Of a DNA stretch of 64,000 nt, positions 10,959 to 19,475 are shown piece by piece. Made by a program: the position numbers and the translations under genes. How positions within the stretch are numbered: the first letter of the stretch is position 1; each line of letters begins with the position of its first letter. Origin of the DNA: a candidate division TA06 bacterium B3_TA06 (lineage in GTDB: Bacteria > Hydrothermota > Tepidihabitantia > B3-TA06); NCBI GenBank assembly GCA_005223075.1, contig NJBO01000001.1, positions 248,001-312,000 on the forward strand. Reading direction: 5' to 3'. Under the pieces are notes generated by a model, which ran no database searches, was not told where the DNA came from, and was given only the letters and a program-made list of their open reading frames with translations.

Positions 10959-12681
10959 TCTTCTTCCTCCTCTTAGGCACTATTCTTATCCCCAGCTTTT
11001 CAAGCTGGTCTTTGGCAACCTCGGCAGGCTGGCCCTCCATCAGCCCCTGGCCCGAGGTCGTTTTTGGAAAGGCTATCGTGTCTCTGATGCTATCAAGTCC
11101 GGCAAAGATTGCCACGATCCGGTCGAAACCCATGCCGATCCCGCCGTGCGGAGGAGCACCCGCATCAAGCGCGGCAAGGAAAAACTCAAACTGAGCAGGA
11201 TCAATCCCGGCGATGCGCAGTAACTTCTCCTGAAGCTGGCGGTTATGGCAGCGGATCGAGCCTGAACCGAGCTCTATCCCGTTGAGTACCACGTCAAAGA
11301 GCCTGCCGCGAACCTTTAATGGTTCTTGCTCCAGATCCCTTAAATCCTGCGCCTGCGGCGAGGTAAAGATGTGATGGGAGGGAACGATCTCGCCGGTCTC
11401 CTCGTCGCGCTCAAACAACGGGAAGTCGGTGATCCACAACGCAAACATCTTGTCCTCATTCACCAAACCCATCCTACGACCACAGACATCCCTCAAACGG
11501 CTCATCGCCTGGTTCACCAGCCTGGGGTCTGTGCCGGCAAGGGCAAGCTCAAGCTCCCCTTCTTTGAACTCATGTATATTCATGAACTTAGAGAGCGGAC
11601 CGGAAAGTTTGCCATCCTGTTTCCTCGCCCATACAACGCCTGGGAAGCCGAAGGGCTTGACCTCTTCATCCAGCGAATCAATATCCTTACGTGACCAGCC
11701 AGCACCACCTTCAAGTCGCAGCGCCCGCACGATCCCGCCCTTATCCACGATCTCGGCGAATATGCGAAACTCTGAACCCTTGAAACGCTCGGTTACCGTT
11801 GAAAGTTCCAGCGGATTTCGCAAATCAGGCTTGTCCGTGCCGAAGCGTTCCATAACCTCTTTATACGTCATGCACGGGAACGGGATCTCAAGGAACTGAT
11901 GCTTGATCTCCTTAACCCATAGATGGAACAGCCCCTCCACCAGTTTTTGTATGTCTTCCTCGGTTACGAACGAGGCCTCGATATCCACCTGGGTGTGCTC
12001 GGGCTGGCGGTCGGCGCGCAGGTCCTCATCCCTCAAACACCTCGCCCACTGGAAGTACCGGTCAATGCCGGAAACCATGAGTATCTGCTTGTAGAGCTGG
12101 GGCGACTGAGGCAGCGCGTAGAATTTGCCTTTGAGGTTGCGCGATGGCACCAGGAAGTCGCGCGCACCTTCAGGTGTTGATTTGGCAAGGATCGGGGTCT
12201 CAACCTCCCAGTAGCCGTGCTCTGCAAGGTAGTTGCGGCCAAGCTGTGTCAGGCGGTGACGCAGGCCCATTATCTGTGACATGGATGGCCGCCGCAGGTC
12301 CAGATACCGGTACCGCAGCCGCATCTCTTCTGCGGGCAGAAGCTCCTCGCGTTCCACGCTGAATGGCAGATCCTTGGCCCGGTTGAGAACGGTCAACTGA
12401 TCGGCTCCGACCTCCACAGCACCTGATGTGAGGCGTTCGTCTGCCTGGCCGGGGGGGCGGGCGCGAACGGTTCCGCGTATCTCGACAACATCCTCGGCGT
12501 GCAGGTCTCTTGCCTCCTTGATCTTTTTAGGGTCACAGACCACCTGGATAAGGCCTGAGCGGTCGCGAAGATGGAGGAATACCATGCCGCCCAGGTCGCG
12601 CAGCCGGTGCACCCATCCGCACAGACGCACGGGTTGATCCACGTGCTCAAGCGTAAGTTCGCCGCAATAAGAACGTTCCAT
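10951..12681 (-). CDS. aspS: aspartyl-tRNA synthetase
   Basis: 576 residues, the size of bacterial-type AspRS with the GAD insertion. Visible landmarks are the N-terminal OB fold (VRLCGWVHRLRDLGGMVFL), motif 2 (QWARCLRDEDLRADRQPEHTQ) and motif 3 (GGIGMGFDRIVAIF). I cannot tell from sequence alone whether it is discriminating or also charges tRNA-Asn; no gatCAB is in the window. The ATG at 12681 has no SD and is six bases from a -10 box, as in cysS. Confidence 0.97.
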   Translation of the reverse strand: MERSYCGELTLEHVDQPVRLCGWVHRLRDLGGMVFLHLRDRSGLIQVVCDPKKIKEARDLHAEDVVEIRGTVRARPPGQADERLTSGAVEVGADQLTVLNRAKDLPFSVEREELLPAEEMRLRYRYLDLRRPSMSQIMGLRHRLTQLGRNYLAEHGYWEVETPILAKSTPEGARDFLVPSRNLKGKFYALPQSPQLYKQILMVSGIDRYFQWARCLRDEDLRADRQPEHTQVDIEASFVTEEDIQKLVEGLFHLWVKEIKHQFLEIPFPCMTYKEVMERFGTDKPDLRNPLELSTVTERFKGSEFRIFAEIVDKGGIVRALRLEGGAGWSRKDIDSLDEEVKPFGFPGVVWARKQDGKLSGPLSKFMNIHEFKEGELELALAGTDPRLVNQAMSRLRDVCGRRMGLVNEDKMFALWITDFPLFERDEETGEIVPSHHIFTSPQAQDLRDLEQEPLKVRGRLFDVVLNGIELGSGSIRCHNRQLQEKLLRIAGIDPAQFEFFLAALDAGAPPHGGIGMGFDRIVAIFAGLDSIRDTIAFPKTTSGQGLMEGQPAEVAKDQLEKLGIRIVPKRRKKND

Positions 12682-12687
12682 TACAAG

Positions 12688-12715
12688 ATTCTAACGGAAA
12701 TTCACCTTCCGTCAA
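12688..12715 (-). promoter_or_regulatory. aspS promoter, leaderless arrangement
   Basis: On the minus strand TTGACG (12715-12710), 16-bp spacer, TAGAAT (12693-12688), then six bases to the ATG at 12681. The geometry is identical to cysS. Confidence 0.75.
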
Positions 12716-13310
12716 CCCGCCATCTACAGCTCACCGCTGACAGCTCACAGCTAACGGCTGATAGCGGTCGGCTGTCAGCCGTGAGCCATTAGCCGTAAGG
12801 AAACGATCTGGTTCCCCCTCCTTGGTGGACAGCGTGCCCCTTGGGGCGCCAATTTTACTGCGCCCCATAGGGTAGGGGGATAGGGGGAGGGGGATATTAT
12901 TCACAGGCTGGAGAGCCTGTGCTACATTAATGTCATTGCGAGGAGCGAAGCCCCGAAGCAATCCCATATTATATAAAAGGACAAATCATGTAGTGTGAGT
13001 CTTCAGACTCGCTTGAAGATTGGAGGCAAACTCACACACACCGTCATCGCGACCGTCCGTCCGCCTCCTTGGGAGGCGGGGAAGGGTGGCGATCTCATAT
13101 ACAAGACGCGCGTTGGTTTGAGACGACCTTTAATCACCCTCAATTCGGATTGGTGGGTGATCATCACTTAGACGCGTGTCCTCGTGCAGTGCCCTATATG
13201 AGATTGCTTCGTCCGGCTTCGCTTGAGGCTCAGCCGTCCTCGCAATGACTGAAGGATGTGTACTCCCCTCTCCCTCTGGGAAAGGACAGTGCCACCGTCT
13301 GGCAGGGGTC

Positions 13311-13387
13311 AGGGGTGAGGGATTGTTCCCTTCGGGGTCCCCGCGGGCGCACGCAGTGCGGTCGTGGGGTTTAAATTCCCCCTCCCT
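13311..13387. repeat. 77-bp direct repeat, copy 1
   Basis: Begins AGGGGTGAGGGATTGTTCCC and ends TTTAAATTCCCCCTCCCT. It matches 13545-13621 with one difference (GTCGTGGGG here, GTCGCGGGG there). Confidence 0.85.
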
Positions 13388-13544
13388 TTTATTCCCTCCC
13401 GCCAGGGGAGGGATAATCTTCAGGTATGCCTCCTCTCTTAAGAGGGAGGAAGATAATAAGGATTTTTGGAGTGAAACAACCGAGTTGTTGCCGTCCTCGT
13501 AATGACTTCAGGTTACGTGCCCCATCTTCCCTTTGAGAGGGGTT

Positions 13545-13621
13545 AGGGGTGAGGGATTGTTCCCTTCGGGGTCCCCGCGGGCGCACGCAGTGCGGTCGCG
13601 GGGTTTAAATTCCCCCTCCCT
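13545..13621. repeat. 77-bp direct repeat, copy 2
   Basis: Offset by 234 bp from copy 1; the two are near-identical, indicating a recent local duplication or insertion of the same composite element. Confidence 0.85.
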
Positions 13622-13769
13622 GGTGGACAGTGTGCCCCTTGGGATACTAATTTTACTGTATCCCATAGGGTAGGGGGTCGCCGTTTGACAAAACGGCGGG
13701 TGGAGGGGAAAGCACAGTAGCAACTATTACCCCTCCCTCGACGGGAGGGGGTAGGGGGAGGGTGTAGTA

Positions 13770-13797
13770 TTGACCACCTTGCTTCCTTGCATACAAT
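13770..13797 (+). promoter_or_regulatory. channel-gene promoter, leaderless arrangement
   Basis: TTGACC (13770-13775), 16-bp spacer, TACAAT (13792-13797), five bases, then the ATG at 13803. No SD. Confidence 0.7.
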
Positions 13798-13802
13798 AAA
13801 CC

Positions 13803-14780
13803 ATGCCAAAAGACGCGGGCGAAAAGCTGCCCGATCCGAAAGAATCTAAACAGTGTAAGTTTATACATCGGCACAAAAGGTGCGATATGCCAGCAGTATT
13901 CCTTGAAGATTACTGCTGGGATCATCTCTCTAAGGAAGCTAAGGGTAAGTATAAGCATAAAATTGAAAATTGGGTTAAAGGAGGGGGTTCTCTCGAATAT
14001 GCAAACCTGCAACATGTTGATCTGCAAGGCGCTAAGCTTTCCGGGGCTAACTTCCAGAATGCAGACCTATTCGCAGCGAATCTTTCCCATTCGATTTTTG
14101 GTCAACTATTAGCAGTTGGCAGTATTCCATCGGGACTTAGACCAGCTAACTTCAACAATGCGAGACTCGCTAAAGCTGACTTTTTTAACACAGATTTCAA
14201 ACTTGTAACGCTTAAATACGCTTCATTATATGAGACAGAATTTGATGGCATCTCAAATTTAACTTGGGATAAAATCGAGAAAGTAAAAGAAGAAGACGAG
14301 AAACTATGGGAAAGAGCCAAAGACATTTATCTCCGTCTTAAGAACTATTTCCATCAAGAAGGTAAATATGACGATGAAAGCAAAGCTTACTACCGTGAAA
14401 AACTCATGGCCAAGAAACAGGCTTTTGTTGAAAAAAGGAGATGGCGAGGTATCCTTCTTGCGCTTTCACAAGCTCTTACTGGCTTTGGAGAGCACTGGTG
14501 GAAGACAATGCTGTGGGCGTTGGGGGTGATTACTCTGTTTGCGGTGATCTACGGAATAGGACACGCCACCGGGGCATTCCTGTTTGACTTCAAGCCTACG
14601 ATGATGCCCTCAATCTTCCAGTACTTCTACCTCTCGGTCGTTACCTTTGCGACCTTAGGTTTCGGGGATATAACCCCTTTGAATCCAGCGGCGCAGATTC
14701 CGGTGGTGATCGAGGTGATTATGGGCTACGTGTTCCTGGGGCTGATTATCACTATTATTGCGAGAAGGTTTGGTAGATAA
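13803..14780 (+). CDS. pentapeptide-repeat protein with K+-channel pore
   Basis: 325 residues. Residues ~17-42 hold a Cys/His cluster (CKFIHRHKRC...DYCWDHL) that looks like a small zinc site. Residues ~65-165 are pentapeptide repeats (ANLQHVDLQGAKLSGANF), then a charged helix region, then two membrane helices (~230-252 and ~296-320) around a pore loop with the selectivity filter TLGFGD (284-289) before ITPLNP. This is the two-TM Ion_trans_2 architecture; TLGFGD is a recognised variant of TVGYGD, so K+ selectivity is likely. The soluble N-terminus may gate the pore. It stands alone between two repeat blocks behind its own promoter. Confidence 0.85.
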   Translation: MPKDAGEKLPDPKESKQCKFIHRHKRCDMPAVFLEDYCWDHLSKEAKGKYKHKIENWVKGGGSLEYANLQHVDLQGAKLSGANFQNADLFAANLSHSIFGQLLAVGSIPSGLRPANFNNARLAKADFFNTDFKLVTLKYASLYETEFDGISNLTWDKIEKVKEEDEKLWERAKDIYLRLKNYFHQEGKYDDESKAYYREKLMAKKQAFVEKRRWRGILLALSQALTGFGEHWWKTMLWALGVITLFAVIYGIGHATGAFLFDFKPTMMPSIFQYFYLSVVTFATLGFGDITPLNPAAQIPVVIEVIMGYVFLGLIITIIARRFGR

Positions 14781-15263
14781 TCCCCCCGTCCTTCGGACAC
14801 CCCCCTTATCAAGGGGGGCTAAGCCCTCACCCCAACCCTCTCCCAGAGGGAGAGGGGGACTGTCGTTGCGAGGACGGCAGACCTGCCGGACGAAGCAATC
14901 TCATAACTTTTCACCCCCTCCCTACCCTCCCCCATCAAGGGGGAGGTGGAAAGGAACGGCATCGAATCTACCCCTCCCTTGACGGGAGGGGGCAGGGGGA
15001 GGGTGACGAGAAGTACTCAAACCTGACACGAAAGACAGCCTCCGGGGTCCCATACGATTCGCCGTCAGCTGTGAGCCGTGAGCTGTCATTTGTCCACCTT
15101 TTGGGTAGCTTTTGTCCAGCTTTTGACCAACTTTGCCCGGTCTGGTGTCCATCTTTTGACCAACTTTTGGCCAGCTTTTTTTCACCCCAGACGTATGCTT
15201 CACCCGACGGGGGTACAGGCGCATCCGTCCGTGGACCCAGGGAGAATGCAGGCCAGGAAATCC
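14781..15263. repeat. repeat-dense intergenic block (no gene seen)
   Basis: Contents: CCCTCTCCCAGAGGGAGAGGG element (~14826-14858), an inverted ATTGCGAGG...GCAATC element (14862-14905), CCCTCCC/GGGAGGG elements (14918-14948 and 14971-15005, the latter with a four-run G tract), an AGCTGTGAGC stutter (15063-15090) and a run of TGTCCANCTTTTGACCAACTTT units (15091-15113 partial, 15113-15134, 15146-15167). The minus-strand frame across this block has repeat composition and no SD. Confidence 0.7.
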
Positions 15264-15719
15264 TCAGGATTCTTTTAACCCCTTGATTTTTCGTAACATA
15301 GCGTCGTGGTGCGAGCCAGGCCAGAAGATTTTATTGCATCGCGGACATCTCCAGAAACGCTCCTGGGTCTGATAGGTAAAAAACGGGACCTTGCCCTTAA
15401 CTTCAGTCTTATCAATAACTTGCAGCACAACGTTGCATGCGATGCATCTTGAAAACGGCTCAGAATTCGTCAGGATTTTATACAACTCTTCAAGCTGCTT
15501 CAACTGCTCTTCAAGAATCTCGCTTTCGATGAATACAAGTCGTTCATTATCAAGGCCTTGCCTGCGGGTGAGGAGCATCCTTCCTTCACTCCTTGCTTGT
15601 TCCAGTAACTCTTCTGATTTGCGTCCCTTAACGTACTCCGCGTCCCAGCCCAGAACCCTGAGCCACGTGCTGAGCTTACCCAGCATGGCGTCAACGAGAA
15701 AGCGGGGTTTGGAGTTCAT
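15264..15719 (-). CDS. Mut7-C RNase domain protein
   Basis: 151 residues from ATG 15719 (MNSKPRFLVDAMLGKL). The PIN-like Mut7-C half carries DAMLGKLSTWLRVLG and later acidic residues; the C-terminal half holds four cysteines in two pairs (CIACN and CPRCNKIFWPGSHHDAM), the zinc-ribbon found in this family (DUF82). Homologues are predicted nucleases; the substrate is unknown. An upstream in-frame ATG at 15740 lies inside the spacer of the promoter at 15727-15754, so 15719 is preferred and the message would be leaderless. Confidence 0.85.
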   Translation of the reverse strand: MNSKPRFLVDAMLGKLSTWLRVLGWDAEYVKGRKSEELLEQARSEGRMLLTRRQGLDNERLVFIESEILEEQLKQLEELYKILTNSEPFSRCIACNVVLQVIDKTEVKGKVPFFTYQTQERFWRCPRCNKIFWPGSHHDAMLRKIKGLKES

Positions 15720-15726
15720 CGCTATG

Positions 15727-15754
15727 ATTGTAACTCGCATAGGGAAGAGGTCAA
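15727..15754 (-). promoter_or_regulatory. Mut7-C gene promoter, leaderless arrangement
   Basis: Minus strand: TTGACC (15754-15749), 16-bp spacer, TACAAT (15732-15727), seven bases to ATG 15719. Confidence 0.7.
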
Positions 15755-15810
15755 GGTAACCGGGCCTTCACCCTCCCCCTACCCCCTACCGTCAAGGGAG
15801 GGGATTTAAT

Positions 15811-15842
15811 GCTCCTTTTCGCCTACGCGAAAAGATCGCAGG
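15811..15842 (+). repeat. GCTCCTTT-hairpin-AAAGATCGCAGG element
   Basis: Shoulders GCTCCTTTT and AAAAGATCGCAGG enclose the small stem CGC-CTAC-GCG. Relatives with different but self-complementary stems are at 24449, 26030 and 43601. It lies between the Mut7-C gene and prfB with a G-rich repeat (15770-15803). Confidence 0.7.
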
Positions 15843-15903
15843 GTATGATTTTTGTACGCTTCGTGGGGGTACTATTTCTTGGATGGTGTGTTACGGGTGT
15901 GTG

Positions 15904-17002
15904 TTACGGGTTACGGGTGTTACGGGTACGGGCTTGCCAGAGCAGGGTGGCGGTCAAAAAATCCTCGATCTCGCCGTCCAGAACCGCGTCGGTGTTGTGT
16001 TCCTCGTGGCCGGTGCGGTGATCCTTGATCATCTGGTAGGGAAAAAGCACGTATGAACGAATCTGATGTCCCCAGGCGATCTCGGTCTTTTGTTCCTCCA
16101 GTTTCTCGCGCTCCCTGGCCTGTTTTTCCTCCTCATGGGCGTAAACACGTGCGCACAGGATCTTCATGGCGTTTTCCTTATTCTGGTGCTGGGAACGCTC
16201 GTTCTGGCACTGCACCACGATGCCGGTGGGTATGTGGGTGATGCGAACCGCGGTTGAAAGCTTGTTGACGTTCTGCCCGCCGTGGCCTGATGCACGGAAG
16301 GTATCGATTCTGAGGTTGTCCAGATTGATTGTAACCTCAACCTCCTCCATCTCAGGCATCACGAATACGGATGTAAATGATGTGTGGCGGCGTCTTCCGG
16401 AATCAAATGGAGAAATCCTGACCAGCCGGTGGATGCCTGATTCGCCCTTGAGCATCCCGTAGGCGTACTCGCCTGAGACCTCGATGGTTACGTCCTTGAT
16501 GCCCGCAACGTCGTCGGGCTGCAGGTCCAATACGTTCGCTTTGTAGCCCTTGCGCTCGAAGTAGCGCATATACATGCGCAACAGCATCTCGGCCCAGTCG
16601 CAGCTCTCCACCCCGCCTGCACCCGGGTGGATGGTCATGATCGCGGTTTTGGCGTCGTTTGGATCGGAGAGCACCAGGGAGACCTCAAGTTCGCGCAGCT
16701 CCTTTTCGGCTCGATCCAGGGTTCCTGCCAATTCTTTTTGGGCCTGTGGGTCGTCTGCGAACATCTCCATGAGTTCGTCGGCTTCGCCTACATCGTGTTC
16801 CAGACGCTCAACCGTCTCCAGGATTCGCTCGATACGCGCAAGCTCAGACATTTGCTCGCGTGCCTTGCGTTGATTGTTCCAGAAATCGGGTGCGGATGCT
16901 TGTTCCCTCAGCCCCTCACGCTTCGCTACAAGCTGGGAAGGGTCAAAGAAACTCCTTTATCTTTGTAAACTTCTCGGCAAGCTCGGCGATGCGTTCCTTC
17001 AT
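15904..17002 (-). CDS. prfB: peptide chain release factor 2 with programmed +1 frameshift
   Basis: The gene is split: frame 1 runs from ATG 17002 for 19 codons (MKERIAELAEKF...KEFL) to a TGA at 16945-16943; the rest continues in the +1 frame from GAC at 16944-16942. The joined product is 365 residues, exactly the usual RF2 length. Landmarks are the stop-reading SPF (VRISPFDSGRR) and GGQ (ASGHGGQNVNKLSTAVR). RF2 ends translation at UGA and UAA. The ATG follows the rpmE stop by two bases, so the two are co-transcribed. The C-terminal tail ARTRNTRNP is encoded by tandem CCCGTAACA repeats, a local peculiarity. It autoregulates through the frameshift (see 16942-16957). Confidence 0.96.
16942..16957 (-). 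promoter_or_regulatory. RF2 autoregulatory +1 frameshift site
   Basis: Minus strand reads AAGGAG, TTT, CTT, TGA, C: an internal Shine-Dalgarno-like sequence three bases before the CUU-UGA-C slip site, the same spacing as in Escherichia coli. Low RF2 leaves the UGA unread and favours the shift. Confidence 0.95.
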
Positions 17003-17004
17003 CG

Positions 17005-17313
17005 TTACTTCTTGGCGGCTCTGGTTCTTTTGGCTTTCTTGGCCTCCGCCTTCTTGGCTGCCTTCTCGGCTTCGAGCTTTGCCTTCTCGCTGGCGGTCAG
17101 GATCTTGGTGGCCTTGGTCTCGCCGAAGCGACGGCGGTAGCGCTCCACCTGGCCCGCGCTGTCGATTATCTTTGTCTTACCCGTGTAGAAAGGATGGCAC
17201 TGCGAACAGATATCCACCCTCATCTTCTCCTGCGTGGAGTAGGTCTTGTAGGTAAATCCGCAAGCACAGCGGATGGTTCCCTCTACATACTTTGGGTGAA
17301 TCTTTTCCTTCAT
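17005..17313 (-). CDS. rpmE: 50S ribosomal protein L31, zinc type, extended tail
   Basis: 102 residues. The first ~68 match L31 (MKEKIHPKYVEGTIRCACGFTY; CSQCHPFYTGK) with all four zinc-ligand cysteines. Residues ~70-102 are a Lys/Ala/Glu-rich tail (KAKLEAEKAAKKAEAKKAKR) not found in the ~70-residue standard protein. It follows rho and precedes prfB in one transcript with an additional promoter of its own. SD AAAGGAG lies ahead of the ATG. Confidence 0.95.
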   Translation of the reverse strand: MKEKIHPKYVEGTIRCACGFTYKTYSTQEKMRVDICSQCHPFYTGKTKIIDSAGQVERYRRRFGETKATKILTASEKAKLEAEKAAKKAEAKKAKRTRAAKK

Positions 17314-17363
17314 TCTACCAAATCTCCTTTGCTCATCTTGACCTTTGGCTCGCTATAGCACCA

Positions 17364-17392
17364 ATTATAGTTGATTTCCTTTACTGCGTCAA
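17364..17392 (-). promoter_or_regulatory. rpmE-prfB promoter
   Basis: Minus strand: TTGACG (17392-17387), 17-bp spacer, TATAAT (17369-17364, full consensus). The leader is about 45 bases. Confidence 0.75.
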
Positions 17393-17457
17393 CCTGTTGC
17401 CCTTTTCTCTTGGCTTCTTCCACCCTCATTACCTCCCCGGGCCAACGCCAAGATTAG

Positions 17458-18711
17458 CTATTCGTTCATCGCGTCCAGGAACTCTTCGTTGTGCTTGGTA
17501 AGCCTCATCTTGTCGAGTATGAACTCCATCATGTCCACCGGGCTCATCTCGGCAAGGATCTTCCTTAAGAGCCACACGCGGTTTAGCTCGTGGTCGGTTA
17601 AGAGAAGTTCCTCTTTCCGCGTCCCGGATTTCTGCAGATCAATCGCCGGGAAAACACGACGGTCTGCCAGCCTGCGGTCAAGCACCATCTCGTTGTTGCC
17701 TGTGCCCTTGAACTCCTCGAAGATCACCTCGTCCATGCGCGAGCCTGTATCGATCAGGGCGGTTGCAAGGATAGTAAGCGAGCCGCCTTCCTCGATGTTG
17801 CGAGCAGAACCGAAGAATTTTTTAGGCTTACGCAAAGCGTTTGAATCCAATCCGCCGGAAAGGGTCTTACCGGAGTGAGGAATGACCATGTTGTGGGCGC
17901 GCGCAAGGCGGGTGATGGAATCAAGAAGAATCACCACATCCCGCTTGTGCTCCACCAGCCTCTTCGCCTTCTGCAGAACGATCTCGGCCACCTGGACATG
18001 ACGTTCCGGTGCCTCGTCAAAGGTGGAACTTATCACCTCGGCCTTGACCGAGCGCTCCATGTCGGTTACCTCCTCAGGGCGCTCGTCTATCAGTAGAATG
18101 ATGAGTCCTATCTCCGGATGGTTGCGTGTGATGCTGTTGGCTACCTTCTGAAGTATTACCGTTTTGCCGGCACGTGGTGGTGAAACTATCACCCCGCGCT
18201 GTCCTTTACCTATAGGGGTGAAGAGGTCTATAACTCGGGTGGTGAAGTCGCTGTCGTCCGGGTTCTCCAGGTGGATGCGTTCGGTGGGATAAAGCGGCGT
18301 GAGACTATCAAATGGAACACGGCTGCGGAGCTCCTCAGGTGGATCGCCGTTGACCTTTTCTACCTTAACTACAGCGAAGAACTTTTCGTTATTCCGCGGC
18401 GGCCTGGCGCGGGCTGTAACCGTGTCGCCCGACCGCAGCCCGATGCGCTTGACCTGTGCGGGTGAGATGTAGATGTCGTCCTGACTGGGCAGATAGCTGT
18501 AGTTGGGCGAGCGCAGGAAACCGAATCCTTCGTTAAGTATCTCAAGCACGCCGGAACATTCTACCAGCCCGTTCTCCTGTTCCTTGCTTTCGGCTTTGAG
18601 AATGGCTTTGACGAGGTCGTCCCTCTCCATCTCAAGGGTCTCTATCTTGAACTTCTTCGCGATCTTTTGAAGATCGACTATCTTTTTTTTGCGCAACTCT
18701 TCGAGTTCCAT
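17458..18711 (-). CDS. rho: transcription termination factor Rho
   Basis: 417 residues. An N-terminal Rho-N helical segment ([19 protein letters not shown]), the cold-shock-like RNA-binding domain (~50-125, [21 protein letters not shown]), then the RecA-type ATPase with P-loop [10 protein letters not shown] and [12 protein letters not shown]. It is complete and has no large insertion. Rho is a hexameric RNA helicase that ends untranslated transcription; its presence fits the paucity of long U-tract terminators in this window. A leader of ~45 bases carries SD-like AAGGAG further upstream, near 18751; the immediate SD is GGGAGG. Confidence 0.97.
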   Translation of the reverse strand: MELEELRKKKIVDLQKIAKKFKIETLEMERDDLVKAILKAESKEQENGLVECSGVLEILNEGFGFLRSPNYSYLPSQDDIYISPAQVKRIGLRSGDTVTARARPPRNNEKFFAVVKVEKVNGDPPEELRSRVPFDSLTPLYPTERIHLENPDDSDFTTRVIDLFTPIGKGQRGVIVSPPRAGKTVILQKVANSITRNHPEIGLIILLIDERPEEVTDMERSVKAEVISSTFDEAPERHVQVAEIVLQKAKRLVEHKRDVVILLDSITRLARAHNMVIPHSGKTLSGGLDSNALRKPKKFFGSARNIEEGGSLTILATALIDTGSRMDEVIFEEFKGTGNNEMVLDRRLADRRVFPAIDLQKSGTRKEELLLTDHELNRVWLLRKILAEMSPVDMMEFILDKMRLTKHNEEFLDAMNE

Positions 18712-18763
18712 GAGCCTCCCTGTCTGGGGGGTTAGTTAAGAAGTTTTCTCCTTGGACAGCATA

Positions 18764-18791
18764 ATTATAAGTTAATTATTCACCATGTCAA
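18764..18791 (-). promoter_or_regulatory. rho promoter, full consensus
   Basis: Minus strand: TTGACA (18791-18786), 16-bp spacer, TATAAT (18769-18764). This is the best promoter match in the window apart from that of the modification gene at 45723. Confidence 0.8.
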
Positions 18792-18811
18792 GCCCTTGGG
18801 TGGACGGTCAA

Positions 18812-19291
18812 TTATGCACCAACCAGGTCTTTATCTTCGTCCTTACAGTTGTAAAGTTTGGTTCCGCATCCCTTGCAGTTCTCATCGTACCAGGTGAACC
18901 GGGTGCCGCACGTCTGACATGACCAGCGGGTGGTCTGTTCTGCGAGCCAGGCCTCGAGACCTTTCTCTTTGATATCCTTGAGGTTCTTGAACACAACCGA
19001 GTGGTGGGGTAAGTCGTCGCTGCGGAAATCTGATATCGTCTTGCAGGGGTAGGAGTCGCACTCGAAGCAGAACTCGACCCCTTTCTCCCGCGCACACAGC
19101 CTCATTCCGCAGTCAGCACAGAATACGGCGGTGACATCGGTCTTGCAGCCCATGCAGCGCAAGTCTTCGGGCTTGCATTTCTCCATCTCGGCGGCCTTTT
19201 TGATCCACTCCTCGTCGGCGCGCTCGTTAGCTACCAGTACAGCACAGGCACCGCAGTTTAACCCGCAGTAGGTGTCGTATCTTGCTTTCAT
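18812..19291 (-). CDS. DUF3795 cysteine-rich protein
   Basis: 159 residues from ATG 19291 with SD AAGGAGG. It has many paired cysteines: YCGLNCGAC near the start, CMGC, CADCGMRLC, CFECDSYPC, and a C-terminal zinc ribbon CQTCGTRF...CKGCGTKLYNC. The first part matches DUF3795 (metal-binding, function unknown); the last ~35 residues look like an added rubredoxin-type ribbon. A longer frame from 19318 lies partly ahead of the SD and is not used. Confidence 0.8.
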   Translation of the reverse strand: MKARYDTYCGLNCGACAVLVANERADEEWIKKAAEMEKCKPEDLRCMGCKTDVTAVFCADCGMRLCAREKGVEFCFECDSYPCKTISDFRSDDLPHHSVVFKNLKDIKEKGLEAWLAEQTTRWSCQTCGTRFTWYDENCKGCGTKLYNCKDEDKDLVGA

Positions 19292-19335
19292 CCATCCTCC
19301 TTGTCGGTTATGGTCCATTCTGAATTTTGGAAGCT

Positions 19336-19363
19336 ATGTTAATCTTGTCTTGGTGCTTGTCAA
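19336..19363 (-). promoter_or_regulatory. DUF3795 gene promoter
   Basis: Minus strand: TTGACA (19363-19358), 16-bp spacer, TAACAT (19341-19336). Confidence 0.65.
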
Positions 19364-19400
19364 GTCAGGATCGCCAGAGGGCAAAAAGTAGCCTCGCTGG

Positions 19401-19442
19401 GCGAATCTGATGCCCGAAGGGGACACTCTGAGGTTCGCACTA
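19401..19442. repeat. GCGAAC-family hairpin with inserted inner hairpin
   Basis: Outer stem GCGAATCT / AGGTTCGC, with an inner segment GATGCCCGAAGGGGACACT. The inner segment closely resembles that of the element at 29479-29525 (GATACCCAAAAGGGCACGCT) although the outer stems differ. It ends 5 bp before the -35 box of the first patatin gene. Confidence 0.65.
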
Positions 19443-19447
19443 TATGC

Positions 19448-19475
19448 TTGACATATGTCGCTCTGTTTCTACAAT
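19448..19475 (+). promoter_or_regulatory. patatin-1 promoter
   Basis: TTGACA (19448-19453), 16-bp spacer, TACAAT (19470-19475). It rules out the in-frame TTG at 19448 as a start codon. Confidence 0.75.

Larger units (their letters stand above)
12720..13769. repeat. repeat-dense intergenic block (no gene seen)
   Basis: About 1.1 kb without a credible gene. In order: an AGCTCAC/AGCTGAC stutter (12729-12790); a CCCCTT-hairpin-ATAGGG G-rich element (12811-12893); CACAGGCTGGAGAGCCTGTG (12902-12925); an ATTGCGAGG...GCAATC element (12932-12966); GTAGTGTGAGTCTTCAGACTC (12989-13012); a pair of inverted GCGA...TCATAT elements (13040-13099 and 13197-13247) enclosing ~100 bp of other sequence; two 77-bp direct repeats differing at one base (13311-13387 and 13545-13621), each containing a GGGGACCCCGA element; further G-rich elements (13610-13762). 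Reading frames here are repeat sequence, not genes. Confidence 0.75.

Noticed and set aside
12716-13802. Possible CRISPR array or tandem array
   Set aside because: The repeats belong to several unrelated families with irregular spacing and no constant spacer length; no cas genes are present.
14922-15224. Minus-strand frame with repeated VGQKMD/VGQKLD segments
   Set aside because: The repetition comes from the TGTCCANCTTTTGACCAACTTT units in noncoding DNA; no SD, and the N- and C-terminal parts are other repeat families.
16851-16853. ATG 16851 as the prfB start
   Set aside because: The upstream frame encodes the conserved RF2 N-terminus across a canonical frameshift site.
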